Below are positions 1 through 10,875 of a DNA stretch of 64,000 nt, piece by piece. Each line of letters opens with the position of its first letter. Positions within the stretch are counted from its first letter, which is position 1. The stretch spans positions 4,754,172 to 4,818,171 of the forward strand of contig NC_056033.1 in assembly GCF_004379255.2 (NCBI RefSeq), read 5' to 3'. The position numbers and the translations under genes were made by a program. Source of the stretch: Salvia splendens (taxonomy: Eukaryota; Streptophyta; Magnoliopsida; Lamiales; Lamiaceae). The notes beneath the pieces are model-generated. The model was not told where the DNA came from and did no database searches. It worked only from the letters and a program-made list of their open reading frames with translations.

Positions 1-115
1 GACACAACTTAGCGTCCTAAAAGCATTAAAAATTATCCTTAATTATCTATTTTTTTGTTGTAGTGACTCGTTGTTTAAATAGATGGAGCATCGATAATTG
101 AAAATAACTCATAAG

Positions 116-402
116 CTATTAATCCTTAGGAATGTGATCAAATGCAAACTCTAAATATTGTACAAACTTCAAACCATGATCTGAACCGTTAGAAAATATC
201 AACAGATGATAAAATGATAGCAATAAAAAATATCAACACAATGTCAACGGTTGATGCTGTGTTGAAACTGTGTTGACATTGTGTTGATATAAAAATCTTG
301 AAATTTTACACTGTGTTGACGTTATGTTGATACTGTGTTGAAAAGTTTGAGTTTATACAATATATGAGTTTGCATTTTAACATTACCCCTAGTGCTTAAT
401 AG
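116..402. mobile_element. Small inverted-repeat element (MITE-like)
   Basis: The two ends are imperfect inverted repeats of roughly 55 bp. The left end reads ctattaatccttagg and onward, and the reverse complement of the right end reads ctattaagcactagg and onward. Both continue into a shared atgcaaactc and a stretch around attgta. The interior (about 225-350) is a run of near-copies of tgtgttga, several of them reverse-complement to one another. There is no coding capacity. I did not find a convincing target-site duplication, so the superfamily is open and the exact ends may be off by a few bases. Confidence 0.6.
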
Positions 403-1097
403 TAATATGAAGGGTTAGTAATCGTCCATATTGACACAATCTTTTTACAAATTTTTGAACATTATAATTTATCGTCCGACAATAATAATATTGGGTCGTA
501 AAACTGGCCTAAATTATGTCACGTTCAGAGCCTTCTATATTTGGGCTGCATATATGATACCCTAAAAGAGAGAGGCCCAAATTATGTCATGTTTAATTTA
601 ATTTCATAGTACTACAAAATTCAAAACTCAAATTTAAGAAAAGTGAAGAAGTTATTGTTTTATAGTAGTAAAATACTACTCCTAAAAGATTTCGGATACA
701 AATGGGGGGCAATACCAAGTATTCAATATTTATCGGAAAATGGAGTACATGTTTAATGAGTTCCAAGGTGCTGAGTGCCACGTGGCGCATGCCATGCGTA
801 TCGATATAAAAATACAAAAATTTATATATAAAAAAAACGTCATTTTAAATGATCAAAATTTGTATGATCATAATTCATATGGTAATATTAAGATATGAAT
901 CAAAATATATATGCCATATACTTTCATTTAAATCCAAATCATTGTTTGTTACTATACTAATATTTGAATCCTAATTGGCTAATTCATAACTTATATAGCC
1001 ATACTAAATGATTCGATTGAAACCATATCTATGGTAGCTTTAATTAATGAATATATCTTCCGTTTCTTAATAAAATTTATATGGACCAAAATTGACT
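403..1097. other. AT-rich intergenic DNA, no gene seen
   Basis: No reading frame here resembles a known protein. The short frames are AT-driven and have no homologous motif. Nothing else can be supported. Confidence 0.6.
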
Positions 1098-1525
1098 TAA
1101 GAATAAAGGTCAAAATTGGTCCTGAACATATGTCTATTTTACAATTTTGATCTATTTTATCTTTTGAATTTTTGCATCCTGAACATTTCAACTCGGATCA
1201 CAATTGGTCCTACACTAACAGCTCCGTTAGTTTTTAACGGTCAACGGGTTTAATCCCAATTTTGACCAAATTAAACCTTTAATTAAGATTTTTAATCCCT
1301 AATTATATCCTTAATTATTTTAATAAATTATCATTTAAAATATAAAACAAATAATATCAAAAAAGAAAATGAAATAAATTGGTTATTCAAAAAAACGTCT
1401 GATTTGTTCAGGATGCAAAAATTAAAGTGTTGAAATGTTCAGGATGCAAAAATTCAAAAGATAAAGTATATGACCAAAATCGTAAAACGAGTATATATTC
1501 AGGACCATTTTTAGGCATTACTCTT
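1098..1525. mobile_element. Non-autonomous DNA transposon with ~90-bp terminal inverted repeats
   Basis: The block around 1105-1190 (ggtcctgaacat, ttttgaatttttgcatcctg) returns in reverse complement around 1430-1515. The shared part is about 90 bp with moderate divergence. The interior is AT-rich and non-coding. Long inverted repeats of this kind are typical of Mutator-like MITEs, but no clear 9-bp target duplication could be fixed. The right end stops about 130 bp before the start codon of the carboxylesterase gene, so the element forms most of that gene's visible proximal promoter. Confidence 0.6.
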
Positions 1526-1657
1526 GATTTCTTGATTTAAAAACAAATTATACTCAACTTTGTTATTAAGTGCGAAATTCAAGGCTAGCCATTTATAAAC
1601 CAATAAAAAATGAACACTCTAATATCCTCTACACATACAAAAATACAGAGCAAAACC

Positions 1658-3018
1658 ATGTCCAAAGTGGATCCCTACACACACCTAAAAATCTCCCTCA
1701 ACCCCGACGGCTCACTGACCCGCCACCCCACCTCCGCCGAAACCGGAGAAACCCCCGGCCACGGCGTCCTCAGCAAAGACGTAACCCTCGACGCCGGCAA
1801 GAAAACGTGGCTGCGGATCTACCTCCCCGCCCGCCTCCCTTCGAACGACAACACCGTCGCCCGCCTCCCCGTCATCTTCTTCTTCCACGGCGCCGGATGG
1901 ATCCGCGCCGCCGTCTCCCACGACAGCTGCAACCGCATCTCCGCCGAGGTCCCCGCCGTCCTCGTCGCCGTCGAGCTCCGCCTCGCGCCTGAGAACCGCC
2001 TCCCCGCGCAGTACGAGGACGCGGTGGATGCTGTTGCGTGGGTCAGGGACCAGGCCACGGATGGCGGCGATCAGTGGATCACAGACTACGCCGATTTATC
2101 GCGCTGCTACCTCTACGGCGTCCGCTGTGGCGCTAACGTAGCATACAACACCGCCCTGCGCCTGCAGGTTTCTACTTTTTTTTAAGAGGCCTCTACTATT
2201 AGTTTTCATTATCGACTACTCTCTATGCCTCACATTGACTTTTCTGCCCTTATTATTCTCTACATTATTCTCTCTTACTTATTTATTATATTATCTTTAT
2301 AGAAAAGTCAAAGTATAGGGCGGACGGAGGGAGTACTATTTTACATTTTTGATGACATGCAATTTGCCTATACTTGGGTACTCTTTGGGGATGTTTATTA
2401 AGAGAATAGGCTCATTTTAGTCTATAAATCATTTATCTTGTGAAGATCATTTGTTCTTCAGTATAGAAGTGAAATACATACATACACAACTTATTTAGGA
2501 TAGTATGTTACTGAGTCGAATATAAAATAGATTGGTGATGTTCAAATTTATAGTGTATTTATACTGTTATGGAGTGGAGTATGAAATAGTAATAAAGTTA
2601 GGGGAAGCAGGACATAGAGTTGCATCCGGTGAAAATGGCGGGAACCATTCTGAACCAGCCATTTTTTGGGGCGAAACAGAGGACTAAGAGCGAGCTAGAG
2701 CGGGCGTGGGATGATAATTTGCCGCTGTCAGTGCAAGACTTGCTGTGGGAGCTAGCGCTGCCGGTTGGGACGGACATGGATCACCGCTTCAGTAATCCCT
2801 TCGTGGCCAAGGAGAAGGTGAAGAATATTGGGAGGTGTTTGGTTATTGGTTTTGGCGGGGACCCGTTGATTGACCGCCAGCAAGACTTGGTTAAGATGCT
2901 GGTGGAGGAGGGGGTGGCGGTCGAGGCGCGTTTCCACGACGGCGGCTTCCATGGCGTAGATATGGTCGACTCTAAGAGGGCGACCACCATTCTCAATTAC
3001 ATCAAAACTTTTGTTTGA
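1658..3018 (+). CDS. Plant carboxylesterase (CXE/GID1-like alpha/beta hydrolase), catalytic Ser lost
   Basis: Two exons, 1658-2167 and 2611-3018, join in frame to 305 residues, the usual CXE size (about 300-340). The N-terminus MSKVDPYTHLKISLNPDGS is typical of the family, and ATG 1658 is preferred over the in-frame ATG at 1610 because CXEs begin close to the DPY motif. The fold's landmarks are present: the oxyanion-hole region near residue 77 reads HGAG instead of HGGG, VELRLAPENRLPA is intact, and the acid and base are kept (Asp258 in DPLIDRQ, His284 in FHGV). The nucleophile elbow GxSxG reads G-V-R-C-G at 154-158, with Arg156 where the family has Ser. CXEs hydrolyse small esters in the cytosol. 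This copy is predicted to be inactive as an esterase, or to act as a binding protein. Its GC-rich first exon contrasts with the AT-rich flanks. It could also be a decaying paralogue. Confidence 0.85.
2219..2333. mobile_element. Stowaway-type MITE in the CXE intron
   Basis: The 115-bp element is flanked by TA on both sides. The right end in reverse complement is the familiar ctccctccgtcc terminus, and the left end is a degenerate version followed by the shared stretch ttgacttttct. It occupies about a quarter of the 443-bp intron (2168-2610). Confidence 0.6.
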
Positions 3019-3257
3019 TGCGCCTTACTCTACTATAATCTCTACCGGTTTATACCTCAAACTATTGTTCTTTGTGTAGCAATATCCTACTTTGTGAGAA
3101 TTGGAATATGAAAATTGGGATGATAGGATGTGATGGAGAGAGAGGGTAGTTGAGTGCATTTGAGCGAGTAGTTGAGTGCATGCACTATATAACCCACTAA
3201 CTAGTAGTAATATTTATGGACAGGACGATCAAAATTACTTTGCACTTATAGGAAATA

Positions 3258-3492
3258 CACCCTCCTCCATTTTTTTATTTTTCATAATAGTGGAGTCATT
3301 TTCCTTTTTAATAAAATAACGCAATTATTTTTTTTTCATCTACTTTACTCTCTTACTTTATTATCTCTTTATCACTCTATTTTTTTTTATTTCCTACTTT
3401 ATTTTGCATTTAATTAACTCACTTAACACAATATATATTTTTTAAATCGCGTGCTGAAAAGAAAAGCCTCCACTACCGTAAAACGAAGGGAG
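3258..3492. mobile_element. Stowaway-type MITE
   Basis: The element of about 235 bp lies between TA dinucleotides. The left end has cataatagtggagtcattttcc, and the right end has the matching cgtgctgaaaagaaaag and gaagggagta. These are the hallmarks of the abundant plant Stowaway family with ctccctccgtcc ends. It sits 240 bp downstream of the CXE stop codon and may lie near its 3' end. Confidence 0.7.
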
Positions 3493-3694
3493 TATTAAAT
3501 AAACCCATACTTTTCAATTAACGAATAGTTTGTTTGATGATGGTATATACTGCGTAGTTTTGTGCAGTATATGGTCAAAGCTGATAGTTATGCTACTACT
3601 AAACTTAGGATTAACTATCGAATTTATAAATTTTATTATTAGTGTAATTGTTTCCATAAAATAAAATTTTAATTGGAATATCAATATTCTTATA

Positions 3695-3841
3695 CTCCGT
3701 CCGTCTCATTCAAGATGTCCATCTATCTTTTTAATTTGTGTTATTCAAGGTGTCCACTTTTAATATTTGGAAATAAATTCATCTCTCTCATCTCCTTATT
3801 AAAATATTCAATAACATTTTTCTCTCTACTTATGGAGGGAG
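3695..3841. mobile_element. Short Stowaway-type MITE
   Basis: The left terminus ctccgtccgtctcatt and the right terminus ggagggag are inverted and flanked by TA. The 147-bp interior is AT-rich with no coding capacity. It contains an internal near-repeat of attcaagatgtcca and attcaaggtgtcca. Confidence 0.6.
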
Positions 3842-3918
3842 TATTTAACTTACGTTTAAAGAAAAATATTACTACTATATTTTTTCTTCCAACTGCATAG
3901 TGTGATAGCATGATTTTA

Positions 3919-4315
3919 TAGCGATAGAAACAGCCCAGCCTAAAATTCCTCTTGCTACATTATCATGTTCTTCCCATAGCCTAGCCAATGCTCTGGTCTT
4001 CTTACAAAAGCCTAGCCACAGCCCAGCCCAGCGCTCGCATTTAATTTATTTTATCAAATTAATACTAACAAATTATGAAATTAATTGGTTTTATCAAATA
4101 TTTAAACAATGAAGCGCAATGAGTGGTATATATAAAGTATGAATAAATACAAAATTTTAAAAATGAAAAATTGACTCGGTTGAGCGGTCAGGCACACATA
4201 GGCACCCTAGCCACCACCCAGCCGCTCTCGCCCAAACCCGAGCTCTCGGGATTTTCTCTCTCCTCTTCTCGGCTAGCCTCATGCGATTCGGCTAGGGCAC
4301 TATTGTCTATTGCTA
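3919..4315. mobile_element. Candidate MITE with ~25-bp inverted ends
   Basis: The left end tagcgatagaaacagcccag and the reverse complement of the right end (tagcaatagacaatagtgcc) align with small gaps and both lead into c(c)tagcc-type sequence. The ends are GC-rich (several agcccagcc and ctagcc motifs) around an AT-rich core. No target duplication is clear, so both the limits and the class are tentative. Confidence 0.4.
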
Positions 4316-4759
4316 GTGCACTAAGTTAACGTTTAAATGAAAAAATTGATACAGGTTCAAAATATTTTGGATATAAACGATAAATTGAAAGATTTGGGTA
4401 ATATTAATATATTGACTTGATATAAAATATTATCTGAAAAAAATAAAGAGGCAGTGTGCATAATTAAGAGATTTTATGACCAAATTAACATGCATATTAC
4501 GATAGTGTTTATCCGATAAAACTGTGTTTGACACAAGAGTATGTTTTTATTTGTGACTGATTATTTTCTGAAAATTTAATATAGCTAATCCAAATAAAAG
4601 GGATTCAAGTAAATCACAAAATCCGATGAATTAATACAATCGAATTAAATCATAAATTAAACACATGCATAAACTTTGGATAAAATATTTGTATATCAGT
4701 TCAATAATTATTTTCGGTACTATAAAAGGAATCAATTATTACTCCACTAAATACCATTA

Positions 4760-6554
4760 GAGCACCCACAATCGTGCTCTTGCCAGCGAGCACGGTTGTG
4801 GGCCCGACCCCACTTTTTCTGTCTGCTCTCTGGCAAGAGCACAACACCTACAGCTGTGCTCTTCCGCAAAGACGAGCACAATTCAATTTAAAATTCAATT
4901 AAACAAAAACATTTCAATAAAATTAAAATTCATTAAAAAACCACAATAAATATTACAAATTACAAATAAAATTAAAAAGACATAATTAAAATCCTAAAAA
5001 TTAAAAATTACATAATTAAAATACTAAAAATACCTATAAATAAAAAAATTACACAATTAAACTCCTAAAAATTAAAAATTACATAATTAAAAGCTAAAAA
5101 TACCTTGTGGACAACTACTCATCCGACGGCACTACCCCCAATTGTCTTTGGAGGCCCAATATCATGGCCTCGTGCGATTGAAGTTGCGAGTGGGTCATAG
5201 TAGACCTATCGGCCATATTGAGTTGGGCCAAAAGCTGCCACAACGAGTTTGTGGGTGGTGGAGGTGGCGCATATGGAACGGGAACGGGAGCGGGAACTGG
5301 AGCATCGGCGGTTGCAGCCGCGGCTCGACGGCGGTTGGCCGCCGCCTTCTTCCTTCCTTGCGGTCGGCGTTGGGAACCGCTCGGGCCGGCGTCGGGGCTA
5401 CCCAAGTTAGCTCTGGCGAGTTGGCTAGCCACTTCTTCAGAGCCGCGTCAGATAGGGATACCGACCTTGACCGTTTGGAGGAGCCGCTAGAGGAGGATGT
5501 TACGCCTCCCATATATTTCGGGTGCGTCCACGTCTCCTGCCAAACGTTGAGGTACTTGAACGACTTGTAGTTCATGGATTGGTAGGTGCTCAACGCGGCA
5601 GTGATGATGTCGACCTCGCTCCGGACGCTCCCCGCATTCCGCTCTTCCCGGAGGAAATAGCCATTGAACTTGCCAATTTCATCGTTGGCTCGGTAGATGG
5701 CGTTGCGCACCATACTCTCGTTGAGCTTGATTGTTCCCAGCGGCCGGTTTTCATCGTATCGGGGAGCGATGCGCCACCAAAAGTGATCGCCGGATTGGTT
5801 CGTGCCAACCACCGGATCTTCGGAGATTTCCAAGTTTGTTGTGAACAATTTATCCATCTCTGCCGGAGTGTACGGTGTGCGGACACCGCGAGTAGGAGGA
5901 GTCGGAGTTTGGGAGGGGGCGGTCGGCCTAGGCTCCGGTGTCCACCCGTATCGACCTTCAGGGGCACCTTGGTCGTCGATTGGGTATGGCCGGTAGCCAC
6001 CCCGAACACCCGAACTTTGGGTTTGAGGAGGGGCCGAATATTTCGTTTCCGGACTAGGAAACGGTTGTGAACCGAACCATTCGGGGTTCCAACCGTGGGG
6101 GGCGGGGGGTCATCGCCTTGGCCGGACATTGTTATGTTGTAGGAGTGGAAGAAAGATTGAGAATGGATATGAGAGAATGAAGATGAGAATGAGAATGAGA
6201 ATGAGAATGAGAATGGAAATTAGAGAGTGTACTGTAGATGAGAATTGTGTAATGTGGGGTGAATTTTTGGGTGTGAAAGTGGAGTATTTATAGATGAAAA
6301 TGTGTATTTTTAGGGGGAAAAAAATTAAAAATGATGGAAAATGGTAAAAAAAGGATTTTTTTTTGGGAAGTGGAAATTTTTTTAATCGGCTTTTTTAAAT
6401 TAAAAACCGATTTTTAATTAAAAAAATCAAAGTCGTTGCCCAATCGAGTGCCGCCACGTCAGCTGCTCGCTGGCACGAGCGCAGAGACGGTAGAGCTTGT
6501 CCTTGCCAGCGGCACGGACGGACGGACGTCGTCCGTCCACCGTTGTAGATGCTC
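4760..6554 (-). mobile_element. PIF/Harbinger-type DNA transposon carrying only ORF1
   Basis: The element is 1795 bp. It starts gagcacccacaa and ends ttgtagatgctc, which are imperfect inverted termini of the PIF/Harbinger type. It is flanked by the 3-bp target duplication TTA (4757-4759 and 6555-6557), the superfamily's signature. The only coding region is the Myb-like ORF1 on the minus strand; there is no DDE transposase. Upstream of that ORF on the minus strand is a TATA motif, TATAAATACTCC (near 6280-6292). The element is therefore non-autonomous and would need a transposase supplied elsewhere. Confidence 0.85.
5115..6129 (-). pseudogene. Harbinger ORF1 (Myb/trihelix-like, NAM-associated domain), frameshifted
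   Basis: The minus-strand reading contains the recognisable ORF1 core of plant PIF/Harbinger elements: SEDPVVGTNQSGDHFW, then ENRPLGT, then IGKFNGYF and the FKYLNVWQETWTHPK block. These are shared with many plant proteins labelled trihelix-like or NAM C-terminal-associated. The start ATG (6127-6129, MSGQGDDPPPP) is one frame away from the core. The switch fits one extra base in the C-run at about 6095-6115. A second shift near 5400-5432 is needed to reach the tail containing RRPQGRKKAAANRRR and the final LQRQLGVVPSDE. ORF1 products assist DNA binding by the transposase. With two frameshifts this copy is probably dead, though sequencing error in the homopolymer is possible. Confidence 0.75.
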
Positions 6555-6653
6555 TTATCCGATGAATAGGATTTAATAATAGATGAGTTGTATAAAATAA
6601 AGGAGTAAAAGATTAAGGTAGTTTGTGTGTGTCGGCGTCCAACAACTTCCACC

Positions 6654-9600
6654 ATGAGCGGTCGAGGAGGCGACGCGCCACTGCCGAATGGCGGGGAGTT
6701 CCTCCTCCAACTACTGCGTAATAAGCAATCCGATTCCGTACATCCTATTTTCCCGCCACCACCTCAGCAACAGCAGCAGACTTTCTCACAGGACCCTGCC
6801 GTCGCGGCGGTCGGCCCCACAATCCCCACCTTTCCGCCTCCGCACGCCGCCTTCCCTCCGTCCAACGGCGCCGATTTCGCCTTCCCTCCCTGGAGCCACC
6901 TCCCTCCCCTGCCTTTCACTCAGCAGAATTACTTCCACCAAAACCCTAATCCGAACCCTAATTTCTCCACGCCGTCTCGCCCTCCTCAATTCGATCTTCA
7001 CCTGAGGCGCGTCTCGCCTGGTGATGGAGCGAGGAATTTAGGGCTCTACGGGGATAAATCGAATCCAAGCGCACCGAATCAGCCGGGGCAGAATCTGATA
7101 TTTGGGTCTCTGAATCAGGATGTTCTGAAAAATGGTGCCGTCAATGATTTAGAGCCGTCCTTTTATAGAGCGACTGAGAATAGGTTTCTGCAGAGTTCAG
7201 TTGAGGCAAATAGTAATGTGTTGAGAGCTCAGACGCTAGAAAGGAGCAGGCTGCAGCAGGGAGATTCTGGAAGGGTGGCAGTTCCTCCTCCCGGTTTTTC
7301 GAGTAATTTCAAGAATGTGAGGCCGGTGGAGCATGGTTATGGGAGGACTCCTGATCTGAATGGGGACAAGGGTAAGGGTAAGGGTAATGCTGCTCATTCC
7401 TATAAGAGTGATAGGTTAATCAATCAGCTCGATTCGCCTGGTTTGCCAGCGGGCAGCAGCCTCCACCCTGCCTCTAATTTCGATATTGAGGAGTCTATGA
7501 AGCAACGCAGTGCTGGGGATGGTGAAGAGTCCAGACGCAGTGGGGAGGATAAGGCTAACAACGATGGTTCCGAGATAGATGTTTTGGAGGATCTGGTGGA
7601 TTCTTTAGGAATTGAAGATCAATCCGGTGAGAAGAATGGTAAAAAGAAGCATATCCGCGACAAGGTAACATCTTTTTCTGTCCATTTGTGTCGTTTGATA
7701 TTGGCTATTGAACGTAAAAGTAAAGTTTCATATGCTCTGCACTTTTCTAAATCTCGTTATATTTGTTTCTGATTTAAAACAGAACAAATCACCACCGATG
7801 GCATATTATATGCGACCTATTAGTTTCATTGGAGAAATTTAACTCTGTTCTTGGTATCTATTCTTTATGCCCGACCATCTGGAATAAGTAATCCCCACTT
7901 TACAACATTCTGCTCCTAAGACTCTGATAGAGATCGTTTATGTGTAAACATCATATCCCAAATTCTTCAGAGGATCCGTGTAGCATTTGAGAACTGATAA
8001 AACTTGTTATTTTGGGTTTGGGCACGTGGATAAATGACTACAAAGAGTAAAATTCTGTTGCATAACATATGTGATTACTGAACAATTTCATCATCCTTTT
8101 CTGTTGCACTGTACTTTATGCTCTAATATTTGATGCAGCATCTATTGGAGTGTTATACTCTTTGCATTTAGGATTGCTATTAGGTGGAATTAGAAATGAG
8201 GACGGAATCCCATGTCATCTGAAAATATGTCATCAAAAGCAGAACGTTTAGGATTACCTAACTTCAAGTACAGTTAGGTGCCTTTGGTTGCATGTCTACC
8301 TTTTGGTGGCTGTGTGTGGCTGCTTAGTCTCTTTATTAATCCTTGATGGCATTCTAGTACTCATTCACGTGAACTTTGGTTGATATTCTTATTTATTTGA
8401 TATCAGAAGTCGTATTGCTTCCTTTCTAGGATTTAGTAATTTTTTCATGAGTTAAATATCATTTGATATCCAATCAAGTAAGTATTGGCTTCTGAGTACC
8501 CCCTCCGTCCCAAGGAAGATGAGCCCTTCCTTGGGTGGTACGGGATTTTATGCAGTTTTATTTTGTGTGTTAAATGGAGAGAGTAAAGTAAGAAAAATAG
8601 AATAAAGTAGAAATAAAGGTGTTTCCATTTTTAGTAATGAGTCATTTTGGTTGGGACAAAACAAAAGGGAAAGGGGGTCATCTTCAGTGGGGCGAAGGGA
8701 GTATTTGATATCAGAAGTTTTATTGCTTCCTTTCTAAGAATTAGTAGTATTTTTTTTCGTAATATTAGTATAGAAAAATATCATTTGATATTCAATCTAG
8801 TAAGTATTGGATTGTGATTCTTGTTTGAGGATTTTAAGATTCATATATTATGTCGAAAATGTTTCTACAAATATGAGGATTTTAAGATTCACAATTTTCT
8901 CGTATGATCAGGATTATCGATCTGATGACAGAGGAAAGTGGATAATGGCACAGAGGATGAGGAATCATAAAAGGCATACAACCTGTCGAAATGACATAAC
9001 CATGCTTAATGCTCCACTTTTGGCATTGTTTGAATCTTTGATCCCATCTGATGAAGAAAAGCTGAAGCAAAAGCAATTGTTAACTCTATTGGAGAACCTT
9101 GTTCGCAAAGAGTGGCCTAATGCCCGCTTGTTCCTTTATGGATCATGTGCCAACTCATTTGGTTTTCCAAAAAGTGATGTTGATGTTTGCCTTCAAATGG
9201 ATCTTGGGGATATTGAAAAGTCTGAGGTCTTGCTAAAGCTGGCAAAAATATTCGAGTCGGACAATCTGCAGAATGTACAGGTTAGTGATGTCTCTGGTTA
9301 TGCTATTTATTTTACTGATTTCAGTTTTGTTCATCTGTTGTAAGTTAAGTATACATGTTGGCATAAGAAACACATTTGGGAGCCTTAATGAATTACTCCT
9401 ACATAATTTACCGCTTTGTTCTTGCTTTTTGGGTGTCCCTGCTGGAATATTAATTAAGTTCTTTCCATTTTTAATGATTTTTTCAGGCACTTACACGTGC
9501 CAGAGTTCCTATAGTGAAGCTCATGGATCCAGTCACGGGTATATCCTGTGACATTTGTATAAACAACGTGCTGGCTGTTGTAAATACTAAGCTGCTTCAT

Positions 9601-10875
9601 GATTATGCGCGGATAGATGTAAGACTTCGTCAGTTGGCATTCATTGTGAAACACTGGGCTAAATCACGAGGAGTCAATGTGACTTACCAAGGAACACTCT
9701 CGAGTTATGCGTAAGTCATCTTAAACAACCCTCTTATTTCCAGGTTTATATAATTCAGTTCTACTTGTTAAATATCCGAACTTTGTTTTACAGGTATGTG
9801 TTGATGTGCATTCATTTCTTACAACAGCGCAGACCTTCCATTCTTCCATGCTTGCAGGTAACTTAGTAATAAGCTTCTATTCACCGTCACTTTTGCTCCC
9901 TGCATCTTTTGATTTATTGTGTTATATATTTAGGAAATTAAAACCATTGTCCCATGCATGTGACAGTGTCAGACATTAGCATGTTGTGTAGTCTGTAGAT
10001 AATTATTTCGAGGCTATAAGCCCACTAAACACTAACACGGTACACATCAACTTTTTCTTAATCTCAAATTCGCAATCAACTGTGGATGGGCTGTCTATTG
10101 TTTTGTTGAATGGCCCCCTCTTTGATAACATGCCTCAGCTTACACCTATGACTTGTCTATTCTGGATATTGCATCTGCTCTTAATTTTCTTTTGCGTTTG
10201 AGGATAAATGAAATTGCAAATTCATTTTCTTCTGCTTTTTCGTCTTACACAGAGAATGCAGGTTACATATTATATAACTGTGGAGGATGTGGAATGTGCA
10301 TATTTTGACCAAGTGGAGAAGCTTCAAAATTTCGGGGCACAGAATCGAGAAAGTGTTGCTCAGCTGGTTTGGGGCTTTTTCCATTACTGGGCTTATTGTC
10401 ATGATTATGCAAATGATGTTATATCAGTTCGCACAGGAAGCATGATCAGGTGGGAAACATTCACTCTCGACATATGTTGCATCATTTATTCTTCTTGTCA
10501 CGGTCGAGTAAAGTAACCTTTTACATCCATCTATCACTAGATTTATGCTAGAGCGGTGTTGCTTTCCTATGCTTGTTGGAAGGGAAACTGTTTGAGGGGT
10601 TGGGCTGTGCAACGTAAACGTGTCGTTAGTAAAATAACTAAGAAAATAACTTTGTGCATTACAGCAAGAGAGGCAAGGACTGGACTAGGAGGGTTGGGAA
10701 CGACCGTCACTTGATATGCATTGAGGATCCATTTGAGGTGTCTCATGATCTCGGCAGGGTGGTGGACAAACACAGTATTAGGGTCCTGCGCGAGGAGTTC
10801 GAACGTGCTGCAGAAATCATGCAATACGATCCTAATCCTTGTGTAAGTTTGTTTGAGCCTTATATTCCTAACTAG
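6654..10875 (+). CDS. URT1: UTP:RNA uridylyltransferase 1
   Basis: Six exons, 6654-7664, 8912-9280, 9487-9710, 9794-9857, 10253-10449 and 10665-10875, join in frame to 691 residues. The start ATG lies in ccaccatgagc, and the upstream in-frame ATG at 6627 is less likely. Exon 1 encodes a long Pro/Asn-rich, probably disordered N-terminus with [10 protein letters not shown] near residue 15, resembling the conserved N-terminal motif reported to bind the decapping factor DCP5. Exons 2-6 hold the terminal nucleotidyltransferase core: [17 protein letters not shown] with catalytic Asp426 and Asp428, a third Asp in CDICINN, and the PAP-associated part ending [18 protein letters not shown]1 adds U residues to deadenylated mRNA tails in the cytoplasm, which limits excessive deadenylation. 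The core is strongly conserved and looks functional. Intron 1 carries a MITE and a duplicated segment. Confidence 0.95.
8396..8810. repeat. ~100-bp direct repeat flanking a MITE in URT1 intron 1
   Basis: The segment 8396-8488 (tttgatatcagaagt to taagtattgg) recurs at 8704-8810 with several substitutions and a small insertion. The two copies bracket the Stowaway element at 8499-8701. A shorter local repeat, gaggattttaagattca, follows at about 8827 and 8876. Confidence 0.75.
8499..8701. mobile_element. Stowaway-type MITE in URT1 intron 1
   Basis: The 203-bp element begins ccccctccgtcccaagg and ends ggcgaaggg with TA on both sides. The inner ends are also complementary (gaagatgagccc on the left, gggtcatcttc on the right). 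It is non-coding and fully intronic. Confidence 0.75.

Noticed and set aside
1570..1992. 140-codon Pro/Arg-rich frame overlapping the CXE gene
   Set aside because: It is an alternative frame of the GC-rich CXE exon. The other frame matches the carboxylesterase family throughout.
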